Source of the DNA: Acidobacteriota bacterium
GTDB taxonomy: Bacteria; Actinomycetota; Acidimicrobiia; Acidimicrobiales; UBA8190
Assembly (NCBI GenBank): GCA_028872975.1
Contig: JAGWNV010000203.1
Span: 1 to 5,123, forward strand
DNA length: 5,123 bases
Reading direction: 5' to 3'
Shown here: in pieces, positions 1 to 5,108 of the stretch
Numbering within the stretch: position 1 is the stretch's first letter
Layout: each line of letters starts with the position of its first letter
Notes under the pieces: model-generated
What the model was told of the DNA's origin: nothing
Seen by the model: only the letters and a program-made list of their open reading frames with translations
Databases searched by the model: none
Made by a program: the position numbers and the translations under genes

Positions 1-540
1 GTGCTGCGCATCCGCTGCAAGCGCCTCCGCTACGCCCTCGAGTTCGTGGCCGAGCTCTACGGCGCCCAGGTCGGCAAGTACGTGAAGTCGCTGGTCCGCC
101 TCCAGGACGCCCTCGGGCTCATGCAGGACGCCCGGGTCGCCTCCGAGCGCCTTCACGCCCTCGTGCTCGACGAGGGCGCCGAGCTGTCGGACATGACGAT
201 CTTCGTGATGGGTGGCGTGGCCGAGCGCTACCGGCGGGAGACCGAGGAGCTCGCCCGCCGGGTGCCGGCCCACCTCGGCGACGTGACCGGCAAGCGCTGG
301 CAGCAGCTCGTCGACCACGTCGAGGCCCGCCGTCTCGAGGCCACCCCCCTCTACGGCTGGAGGGTCTCGTCCCCGGCACCCGCTGCCGAGCCCCGGCCAC
401 CGGCACCCGCCGCCGACCCGCCACCACTGGCCGCGCCCGCCCCCCCGCTGGCGCCCGTCGTCGTCCCCGCCGTGCACACGTCCGACCACGACGGGGAACC
501 GCCGGGCGTGAACGGCCACGCCGCCCCGTCGTCGGGGTAA
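1..540 (+). CDS. CHAD-domain protein, C-terminal part (5' end outside window)
   Basis: The first residues read LRIRCKRLRYALEF, which matches the conserved CHAD helix (H-x-x-R-I/V-x-x-K-x-L-R-Y). Here the usual leading His would lie just before base 1, so the GTG at base 1 is almost certainly an internal Val codon and the gene is cut by the window edge. A second CHAD signature, LQDALG followed by QDA, sits at residues 34-44. The helical domain runs to about residue 115. CHAD domains are alpha-helical, rich in conserved His and basic residues, and are known to bind inorganic polyphosphate; they are often fused to or next to CYTH (triphosphate tunnel) domains, which cannot be checked here. Residues 122-179 form a Pro/Ala-rich, probably disordered tail. 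There is no signal peptide or membrane segment in the visible part. The gene ends in TAA at 538-540. Family assignment is firm; the cellular role is inference. Confidence 0.88.
   Translation: MLRIRCKRLRYALEFVAELYGAQVGKYVKSLVRLQDALGLMQDARVASERLHALVLDEGAELSDMTIFVMGGVAERYRRETEELARRVPAHLGDVTGKRWQQLVDHVEARRLEATPLYGWRVSSPAPAAEPRPPAPAADPPPLAAPAPPLAPVVVPAVHTSDHDGEPPGVNGHAAPSSG
373..410 (+). repeat. Short in-frame direct repeat in the CHAD protein tail
   Basis: CCGGCACCCGC occurs at 373-383 and again at 400-410. The 27-base offset is exactly nine codons, so the protein carries PAPAAEPRP followed directly by PAPAADPPP (residues 125-142). It looks like a small tandem duplication within a low-complexity Pro/Ala linker. 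Confidence 0.6.
488..532 (+). terminator. Nested inverted repeat at the 3' end of the CHAD gene, possible terminator
   Basis: The outer arms are ACGACGGGG (488-496) and CCCCGTCGT (524-532), a perfect 9-bp pairing. Inside them GGCGTG (505-510) pairs with CACGCC (517-522). The structure ends six bases before the stop codon and no U-tract follows. A terminator role is only a suggestion: GC-rich coding DNA produces such pairings by chance, and part of the structure would be covered by ribosomes. A shorter alternative hairpin, CCCCG (524-528) with CGGGG (533-537), competes with it. Confidence 0.25.
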
Positions 541-605
541 CCGAGCGCCGCGCAGAGTTCGTACGCCGTTCATCCGCTCGTGACGGGGCGGACATCTGGG
601 TTCCG

Positions 606-611
606 TACCCT
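606..611 (+). promoter_or_regulatory. Putative -10 box upstream of the 53-aa gene
   Basis: TACCCT fits the actinobacterial TANNNT consensus and lies in the gap after the CHAD stop. A weak -35-like TGACGG sits at 581-586 with a long 19-nt spacer. The predicted start of transcription, about 618-621, falls at or just before a GTG at 621. That leaves either a leaderless GTG start or a leader of about 28 nt to the ATG at 648. Confidence 0.4.
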
Positions 612-647
612 GCAGACGTCGTGACCGCCGACGTGAGGGAGACGCAG

Positions 648-809
648 ATGCGCAGGCTCCTGCAGGCCGTCCTGGAGGCTCTCCGTTCCCTGGCCGGGCC
701 GGGCGCACTCGGCAACGCCGCCTTCGAGGTGGAGCGGACCCACCGTTCCACCGCCGACGTCGAGGCCCAACTCGGTCGCGTGCTCGACTTCCCCCCTCGA
801 GCCGCCTGA
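648..809 (+). CDS. Small uncharacterised protein, 53 aa
   Basis: I do not recognise this family. The ATG at 648 is preferred because GAGGGAG at 635-641 is a strong ribosome binding site with a 6-nt spacer. An in-frame GTG at 621 (62 aa) is the alternative, and it lies at leaderless distance from the -10 at 606. The protein begins with a likely amphipathic helix (MRRLLQAVLEALRSLAG), then a Gly/Pro turn, then a more polar stretch with FEVERTH and a second predicted helix (TADVEAQLGRVL). It has no Cys, no signal peptide and no membrane segment. About 45 of 53 codons end in G or C, as in the surrounding genes, which supports coding. It has a possible promoter of its own and a long hairpin 10 nt after the stop, so it looks like a stand-alone unit. 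Function is unknown. Confidence 0.6.
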   Translation: MRRLLQAVLEALRSLAGPGALGNAAFEVERTHRSTADVEAQLGRVLDFPPRAA

Positions 810-819
810 GCCGCGCCCA

Positions 820-865
820 CCGTCCGGGCGCTCCCGCCTCCTCCCCCCGAGGGGCGCCCGGACGG
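820..865 (+). terminator. Long GC hairpin after the 53-aa gene, likely terminator
   Basis: CCGTCCGGGCGCTCC (820-834) pairs with GGGGCGCCCGGACGG (851-865): 15 pairs including one G-U, with a 16-nt pyrimidine-rich loop. It begins 10 nt after the stop codon of the 53-aa gene and ends before the promoter of the next gene, which is the expected place for a terminator. There is no U-tract, as is common for hairpin terminators in high-GC actinobacteria. Confidence 0.6.
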
Positions 866-888
866 CGAGGGCGTGGGTGACCGCGCCG

Positions 889-894
889 TAGGAT
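889..894 (+). promoter_or_regulatory. Putative -10 box for a leaderless transcript of the split-barrel gene
   Basis: TAGGAT matches TANNNT and ends 7 bases before the GTG at 902. Transcription would begin at or within a base or two of the start codon. No convincing -35 box and no ribosome binding site are present. Confidence 0.55.
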
Positions 895-901
895 CGCCGA
901 G

Positions 902-1909
902 GTGACAACGGGCTGGCCGGAGGTCCTCACCGACGTCGTGGAGCGTTCGGTCACCGTCGAGCTCTCCACCCTCACCGCGTCGGGGAAGCCCGTCACGGTG
1001 CCGACGACCCCGTATCCGGGAGCCGGGCACCGCACCATCGACGTCTCCACCGGGCTCGCCTATCCGGCCAAGGCCGAGCGGGCCCGGCGCGACCCGCGGG
1101 TGTCGCTCCTCTTCGCCGATCCCATCGGGCCCGACATGGACAGGCGCCCCGTCGTGCTCGTCCAGGGCCTCGCCTCGGTGCGCGACGGCGACCTCCAGGC
1201 CAACACCGACCGGTACGTGGCCCTCAGCACCGCCAAGCTCCCCGCCACCACCAAGGGACGGCCCCGCCTCGCCCTGCGCCGGATGGCCTGGTACTACGCC
1301 CGGATCTGGATCGAGGTCACCCCGCTGCACGCCTGGTGGTGGGCGGGCCGCGACCTCGAGGGGGCGGCCTCGGAGTGGCACGCCCCCGAGGACACCGCCG
1401 CCCCACTCTCGGACCCGGCGCCCCCCGGTGCCGCCCCGCCGGCCTGGATCGCCCCCCCGGGCGAGTGGCGTCCCCTCGTGGCCGACGCCCTGGCCCGCCT
1501 CCCGCTCGCCGACGTCACCGTCGTCGACCACAAGGGGTTCCCGCTCTGTCTCCCCGCCACCGACGTGGCCGTCGCCGACGAGGGCGTGACCCTGCGCATC
1601 GGGCCCGGCGCCCCGGCGCTCGCTCCGGGGCGGGCCTGTCTCACCATGCACGGCCACGACCCGAGCTTCCAGAGCCAGGAGAACCACAGCGTGGTGGGGA
1701 CGCTCGAGCCGGCCGGGGAGGGCTGGCTGCTGCGCGTCGAGCGGGCCCTCGGGGACTGGAGCCTGGCCGGCGGGAGCGTGCGGATGGCGCTCGGGTTCCT
1801 CTCCAAGGGTCCGGCGCTGCGGCGACGGCTCCGGGCCGAGGCGGCTCGGCGCGACCAGCCGGTGCCTGTCGTCCGGTTCCCCGGCGAGCGGGGCGTCAGC
1901 GGGCCCTGA
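902..1909 (+). CDS. Pyridoxamine 5'-phosphate oxidase-like FMN-binding split-barrel protein, two-part
   Basis: The N-terminal part (about residues 14-150) has the layout of the PPOX/FMN-binding split-barrel superfamily: LSTLTASGKPVTVPTTPY, then a strand followed by PAKAERARRDPRVSLLF (residues 55-71), the usual 'K-x-x-R/A-x-x-x-R-x-P-R-V-x-L-x-F' segment, then VLVQGLASV. A Pro/Ala-rich linker (about 160-188) leads to a second, more divergent half (about 189-300), with a barrel-like GFPLCLPATDV strand and an unusual HDPSFQSQENHSVVG segment. The last 35 residues are basic and helical. Members of this superfamily bind FMN, F420 or haem; the cofactor and substrate cannot be told here, and true PdxH function is unlikely given the divergence and the length of 335 aa. 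It has no signal peptide and is probably cytoplasmic. The start is GTG at 902, eight bases after the last base of a -10 box and with no Shine-Dalgarno, so it is likely leaderless. Its stop lies inside the end of the convergent sulfatase gene. Confidence 0.75.
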   Translation: MTTGWPEVLTDVVERSVTVELSTLTASGKPVTVPTTPYPGAGHRTIDVSTGLAYPAKAERARRDPRVSLLFADPIGPDMDRRPVVLVQGLASVRDGDLQANTDRYVALSTAKLPATTKGRPRLALRRMAWYYARIWIEVTPLHAWWWAGRDLEGAASEWHAPEDTAAPLSDPAPPGAAPPAWIAPPGEWRPLVADALARLPLADVTVVDHKGFPLCLPATDVAVADEGVTLRIGPGAPALAPGRACLTMHGHDPSFQSQENHSVVGTLEPAGEGWLLRVERALGDWSLAGGSVRMALGFLSKGPALRRRLRAEAARRDQPVPVVRFPGERGVSGP

Positions 1910-3464
1910 GGGCGAGCTCCTCCTCCTCGTAGGCCCGGAGGCGGTCGAACTCCTGGCGCAGCCGGTCCCGGCGACCCCGGTCCTGGGCCAGGTTCACGAG
2001 CTCGTGGGGGTCGGCGTCGTGGTCGTACCACTCGTGGTCCTGGTCGTCGAAGTCGGCGTCGGAACCGAAGAGCTTCGTGCCGGGGTCCTTCCCCCACAGT
2101 CCCGTCGACGGCTTGCCACCCCCCACGCCGTAGTAGCGGGCGTACTTGGTCCGGCCGTCGAAGAACCCCCGCAAGGCGTAGCGGATCCGGTTCAGGTTCT
2201 CGGTCTGCGCCGAGTCCTGGGCGAACAGGACGTGGTCGCGCACCGACGGCCGGCTCCCGTCGAGCACCGGGGTGAGGTCGCGGCCCTGGAGACTCCCCCT
2301 CCCCTCGCCGTCGACCACGGTGGCGGGATCGACGCCGGCCAGTGCACAGATGGTGGCGGCCAGGTCGACGTGGGTGGCGAGGGCGTCGGTGCGCGTGGCC
2401 GGCGCCGTCGTGCCCGGCACGCGGACGTAGAGCGGCACCCGCATGATCTCCTCGTAGACGAAGGGGCCCTTCGACCGCAGGCCGTGCGACCCGCACATGT
2501 CGCCGTGGTCCGAGGTGAACATCACGATCGTGTCGTCCCAGGCGCCGGCGGCCTCGAGGGCGCCGAGGACGGTGCCGAGGCTCCGGTCGGCGAGCCGGTG
2601 GAGCTCCACGTAGTAGTCGAGGTGCCGCAGCCACGCCCCGGTGTCGGCGGGGTCGATGTAGCCCCACAGGCCGTGCTGCTGGTCCCAGCGCCACTGGCGG
2701 TGGGCCTCGGGCTTGGTGTGGAGGTCGTCGTCGAAGTTGGCGGGCAGCGCCTCGACCACCTCCTCGTAGCCGCCGTCGTAGACGGGAAGGGGGTCGTCCT
2801 CCTTCCAGGCGGCGAGCTCGAGGATCTTGCGGACCCGGGCCACCTCCTCGGGGTGTCGCCCCTCGTAGCCGGGCTGGTCGATGGGGAACCACATGACGTC
2901 GTGGGGGTTCACGAGGGCCACGGTGAGGAACCAGGGCCGACCCTCCGTGCCGGCGGCGTTGCGCTCGAGCCAATGGGCGGCGTTGGTGGCGATGATCGGG
3001 TCGAAGTGCACCCCCGTGCCGGCCCAGCCCATGAAGTGGCGGTCGTTGCCGTCCCAGTCGGCGAACCCGTAGGCCGCCATGTCGGGCTGGGCCGCCTGGG
3101 AGAGGTGCCACTTGCCGATGTAGGAGCACCGGTAGCCGGCGCCGCCCAGGATCGAGCCCAGCGTGGGCACCGCCGGGTCGAGCTCGGTGTGCTCGGGCAT
3201 GATCACGTTGTCGACCACCCCGTGGCCGGGCAGGTACCTGCCGGTGAACAGGCTGGCCCGGCTGGGCGAGCAGGGTGAGGAGTGGGTGTAGTACCGGGTG
3301 AACTCGAGGCCTTCGGCGATGAGCCGGTCGCGCCACGGCAGGGACACCGACGGGGGCAGCCAGCCCCGCTGGCGCTCCTGGTCGGAGACGACGAGGAGGA
3401 TGTTGGGCCGCCGCCCTGGGCGACCGGCGGTGGACGGGACTGCCGTCGCTCCCTCTGCTTGCAC
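1896..3464 (-). CDS. Sulfatase-family hydrolase (Cys-type, formylglycine-dependent)
   Basis: Residue numbers are from the GTG at 3464 (522 aa). The sulfatase signature SPCSPSRASLFTG is intact: Cys65 lies in C-x-P-S-R, the site that formylglycine-generating enzyme converts to the catalytic formylglycine. Other active-site elements are in order: PNILLVVSDQ with Asp28-Gln29 as metal ligands, GKWHL with Lys118 and His120, NPH with His188, SDHGD with Asp319-His320, and SKGPF with Lys332. The C-terminal HEWYDHDADPHELVNLA motif is typical of the family. The family hydrolyses sulfate esters, and some members hydrolyse phosphonate or phosphate mono/diesters; the Asp-Gln ligand pair also occurs in choline sulfatases and phosphonate monoester hydrolases, so the substrate is open. 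There is no signal peptide, so it is probably cytoplasmic. An in-frame GTG at 3473 overlaps the -10 box and has no ribosome binding site, so 3464 is preferred. No sulfatase-maturing enzyme or sulfate transporter is encoded nearby. Confidence 0.92.
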   Translation of the reverse strand: MQAEGATAVPSTAGRPGRRPNILLVVSDQERQRGWLPPSVSLPWRDRLIAEGLEFTRYYTHSSPCSPSRASLFTGRYLPGHGVVDNVIMPEHTELDPAVPTLGSILGGAGYRCSYIGKWHLSQAAQPDMAAYGFADWDGNDRHFMGWAGTGVHFDPIIATNAAHWLERNAAGTEGRPWFLTVALVNPHDVMWFPIDQPGYEGRHPEEVARVRKILELAAWKEDDPLPVYDGGYEEVVEALPANFDDDLHTKPEAHRQWRWDQQHGLWGYIDPADTGAWLRHLDYYVELHRLADRSLGTVLGALEAAGAWDDTIVMFTSDHGDMCGSHGLRSKGPFVYEEIMRVPLYVRVPGTTAPATRTDALATHVDLAATICALAGVDPATVVDGEGRGSLQGRDLTPVLDGSRPSVRDHVLFAQDSAQTENLNRIRYALRGFFDGRTKYARYYGVGGGKPSTGLWGKDPGTKLFGSDADFDDQDHEWYDHDADPHELVNLAQDRGRRDRLRQEFDRLRAYEEEELALRAR

Positions 3465-3471
3465 GGGCGTC

Positions 3472-3477
3472 ACCCTA
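3472..3477 (-). promoter_or_regulatory. Putative -10 box for a leaderless sulfatase transcript
   Basis: Read on the minus strand this is TAGGGT, with its last base 8 nt before the GTG at 3464, giving a predicted leaderless mRNA. It overlaps the plus-strand -10 box at 3476-3481. No -35 hexamer is evident at the usual distance. Confidence 0.5.
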
Positions 3478-3481
3478 GGCT
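3476..3481 (+). promoter_or_regulatory. Putative -10 box for the metal exporter gene
   Basis: TAGGCT matches TANNNT. Transcription would begin near 3488, giving a leader of about 26 nt that contains the AGGAGG ribosome binding site. The box shares its TA step with the divergent sulfatase -10 box, within the palindrome CCTAGG at 3474-3479. TTGCAC at 3459-3464 resembles a -35 but is only 11 nt away, too close to count. Confidence 0.45.
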
Positions 3482-3502
3482 CGGAGCCCGGACGCGGGCG
3501 GC

Positions 3503-3508
3503 AGGAGG
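3503..3508 (+). promoter_or_regulatory. Ribosome binding site that fixes the exporter start
   Basis: A perfect AGGAGG lies 5 nt before the in-frame GTG at 3514. It is the only strong Shine-Dalgarno sequence ahead of the transporter and decides the start in favour of 3514 over upstream in-frame codons that lie antisense inside the sulfatase gene. Confidence 0.85.
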
Positions 3509-3513
3509 TCCCG

Positions 3514-4602
3514 GTGGACGACGGGCAGGGTCACCACCACGAGGGCGACGACCACCACGGGCACGGCGGCGACGCACACGGCCACAGCCACGAGGCGCAC
3601 GGCCACGGCGGAGGGATCGGCGGGATCCTGCGGGGGATGTTCCATCCCCACTCCCACGGGGCGGCCTCCGCCGACCGGGCCCTCGAGTCGACCGCCGAGG
3701 GGATCCGGGCCGTGTTCGTCTCGCTGGCAGGGCTGGCCGTCACCGCCGCCGTGGAGCTGCTCGTCAGCCTCCTCACCGGCTCCGTCGCCCTCCTGGCCGA
3801 CACCGTCCACAACTTCGCCGACGCCCTCACGGCCGTGCCCCTCGCCCTCGCCTTCCGCATGGGATCGCGGCCGCCCACCCGGCGCTACACCTACGGCTTC
3901 GGCCGGGCCGAGGACCTGGCCGGCATCAGCATCGTCGGCTTCATGGCCGCCTCGACGGCGGTGGCCGCCTACGAGTCGGTCCACCGTCTCCTCCATCCTT
4001 CGGCCGTCCACGGGACGCCGTGGGTGGCCGTCGCCGGCCTGGTCGGCTTTGCCGGCAACGAGCTGGTCGCCGTCTACCGGGTCCGGGTGGGCCGGCGGAT
4101 CGGTTCGGCCGCCCTGGTGGCCGACGGTCTCCACGCCCGCACCGACGGCCTCACCTCCCTGGCCGTGGTGGCCGGCGCCATCGCCGTCGGAGCCGGCGCC
4201 CCCAGGGCGGACCCGATCGTCGGCCTCGTCATCACGGTCCTCGTCGTCGTGGTGCTGCTCGGGGCGATCAGGCAGGTCTACCGGCGGCTCATGGACAGCG
4301 TGGACCCCGAGCTCGTCGACGAGGTGGAGGGGGTGCTGCGGGCGGTGCCCGGCATCGACGGCGTCCAGGTGGTGCGGATCCGCTGGGTCGGCCACGAGCT
4401 GCGGGCCGAGATCGAGGTGTCCTCCGACAGCGGGCTGAGCCTGGTGGAGGCGCACGCCATCGCCACCGAGGCGCACCACCGGCTCCTCCACGAGGTGCCC
4501 CGGCTGGCCAGCGCCGTGATCCACACGAGCCCCACCGAGACGGGATCGGACCGCTACCACGACGCCCTCATGGGTCATCTCCCCGAGGACCAGGGGCGCT
4601 GA
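3514..4602 (+). CDS. Cation diffusion facilitator (CDF) metal exporter, zinc-type, His-rich N-terminus
   Basis: The 362-aa protein is normal length for a CDF. Residues 1-50 carry 14 His in HxH and HHH clusters, a cytoplasmic metal-binding tail common in zinc-transporting members. Six membrane segments follow at about 64-86, 90-115, 135-155, 167-188, 197-225 and 233-252. The metal site in TM2 reads ADTVHNFADA (His99, Asp103) and that in TM5 reads ADGLHARTDG (His207, Asp211): the two-HxxxD arrangement associated with zinc, and with zinc/cadmium or cobalt in some members. The cytoplasmic C-terminal ferredoxin-like domain (about 262-340) contains the usual VPGIDGVQVVRIRWVG stretch. The protein would export divalent metal from the cytoplasm by proton antiport. 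It is divergent from the sulfatase gene, with 49 nt between the two starts, and has a possible promoter of its own. No metal-responsive repressor gene is visible. The family call is firm; zinc specificity is inferred from the motif. Confidence 0.95.
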   Translation: MDDGQGHHHEGDDHHGHGGDAHGHSHEAHGHGGGIGGILRGMFHPHSHGAASADRALESTAEGIRAVFVSLAGLAVTAAVELLVSLLTGSVALLADTVHNFADALTAVPLALAFRMGSRPPTRRYTYGFGRAEDLAGISIVGFMAASTAVAAYESVHRLLHPSAVHGTPWVAVAGLVGFAGNELVAVYRVRVGRRIGSAALVADGLHARTDGLTSLAVVAGAIAVGAGAPRADPIVGLVITVLVVVVLLGAIRQVYRRLMDSVDPELVDEVEGVLRAVPGIDGVQVVRIRWVGHELRAEIEVSSDSGLSLVEAHAIATEAHHRLLHEVPRLASAVIHTSPTETGSDRYHDALMGHLPEDQGR

Positions 4603-4611
4603 GGCCGTCGC

Positions 4612-4617
4612 TACACT
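4612..4617 (+). promoter_or_regulatory. Putative -10 box for a leaderless acetyltransferase transcript
   Basis: TACACT lies in the 21-nt gap between the exporter stop and the GTG at 4624, its last base 7 nt before that start. No ribosome binding site is present, so a leaderless mRNA is likely. Any -35 contact would lie inside the 3' end of the exporter gene, where no good hexamer is seen. Read-through from the exporter is also possible. Confidence 0.55.
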
Positions 4618-4623
4618 GCCGCC

Positions 4624-5082
4624 GTGACCGGCGAGCGGACCGGCGTCGTCGTCGAGGAGGTCACCGCCGTCGTCCCCGAGGTGGTGGCGGCACTCCAGCG
4701 CCTCCTCCCGCAGCTGTCCTCGTCGGCACCCCCGCCGACAGAGGACGACGTGCGGGCCATGGTGGAGTCACCCGCCGTGGCGCTGCTCGTGGCCCGTCTC
4801 GGTCACGGCGGGGACGTCGTCGGGTCGCTCACCCTGGCCACCTTCCGCATCCCGAGCGGCCTTCGGGCCTGGATCGAGGACGTCGTGGTGGACGCGTCGG
4901 TACGCAACAAGGGCGTCGGCGCTGCACTGACCGACGCCGCCGTGGCCAAGGCCCGTGCCATGGGATGTCGCAACGTGGACCTCACGTCCCGGCCCTCGAG
5001 GGAGGCGGCCAATCGCCTCTACCAGCGCCTCGGCTTCGTGGCCCGGGAGACGAACGTCTACCGCAAATCGCTGGAAACCTGA
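4624..5082 (+). CDS. GNAT-family N-acetyltransferase
   Basis: At 152 aa this is a standard single-domain GNAT. Motif A is clear: WIEDVVVDASVRNKGVGAAL (residues 83-102) gives the strand followed by the R-x-x-G-x-G acetyl-CoA pyrophosphate loop (Arg94, Gly97, Gly99). Motif B follows as EAANRLYQRLGF (residues 127-138), with Asn130 and Tyr133 in the positions typical of this family. The fold would transfer an acetyl group from acetyl-CoA to an amine; the substrate (protein N-terminus, amino acid, antibiotic or other small amine) cannot be told. It is cytoplasmic, with no signal or membrane segment. The GTG start at 4624 has no Shine-Dalgarno but sits 7 nt after a -10 box, so it is probably leaderless. 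It lies 21 nt after the exporter gene on the same strand; any functional link to metal export is unsupported. Confidence 0.9.
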   Translation: MTGERTGVVVEEVTAVVPEVVAALQRLLPQLSSSAPPPTEDDVRAMVESPAVALLVARLGHGGDVVGSLTLATFRIPSGLRAWIEDVVVDASVRNKGVGAALTDAAVAKARAMGCRNVDLTSRPSREAANRLYQRLGFVARETNVYRKSLET

Positions 5083-5094
5083 CCGCCTTCGGGA

Positions 5095-5100
5095 TAGGCT
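5095..5100 (+). promoter_or_regulatory. Putative -10 box for the gene at the right edge
   Basis: TAGGCT lies 12 nt after the acetyltransferase stop, its last base 9 nt before the ATG at 5109. The spacing matches the other leaderless starts in the window. No clear -35 is present. Confidence 0.45.
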
Positions 5101-5108
5101 GCGCCCTG

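Noticed and set aside
595..616. Imperfect inverted repeat around the -10 box at 606 (CTGGGT / ACCCTG) as an operator
   Set aside because: The arms are only a few bases with a mismatch; short palindromes of this kind are expected by chance here.
119..1687. Long minus-strand open frame (522 codons) opposite the CHAD, small and split-barrel genes
   Set aside because: It is antisense to recognisable genes, has biased low-complexity composition and matches no family.
2004..3278. Plus-strand open frame (424 codons) antisense to the sulfatase
   Set aside because: The product is Val/Gly/Ala-rich with no motif and mirrors the codon bias of the sulfatase; no ribosome binding site or promoter was seen.
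1294..3336. Long minus-strand open frame (680 codons) overlapping the sulfatase in another frame
   Set aside because: Its product is a low-complexity Arg/Pro/Gly/Ala string with no domain, as expected for a shadow frame in GC-rich DNA. The sulfatase frame on the same strand has every family motif.
3459..3464. TTGCAC as a -35 box for the exporter promoter
   Set aside because: It is only 11 nt from the proposed -10 box, too short for a normal sigma-70 promoter, and it overlaps the sulfatase start codon.
3298..3513. N-terminal extension of the metal exporter by 72 codons
   Set aside because: It would run antisense through the sulfatase start and the divergent promoter region and looks unrelated to CDF proteins. 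The AGGAGG at 3503 selects GTG 3514.
3475..4578. Minus-strand open frame opposite the exporter
   Set aside because: His/Gly/Asp/Val-rich antisense shadow of the CDF gene, with no domain and no start signals.
3464..5082. Sulfatase, exporter and acetyltransferase as one functional system or island
   Set aside because: Separate promoters, different orientations, common stand-alone families and uniform base composition give no positive support for a joint system or for recent transfer.
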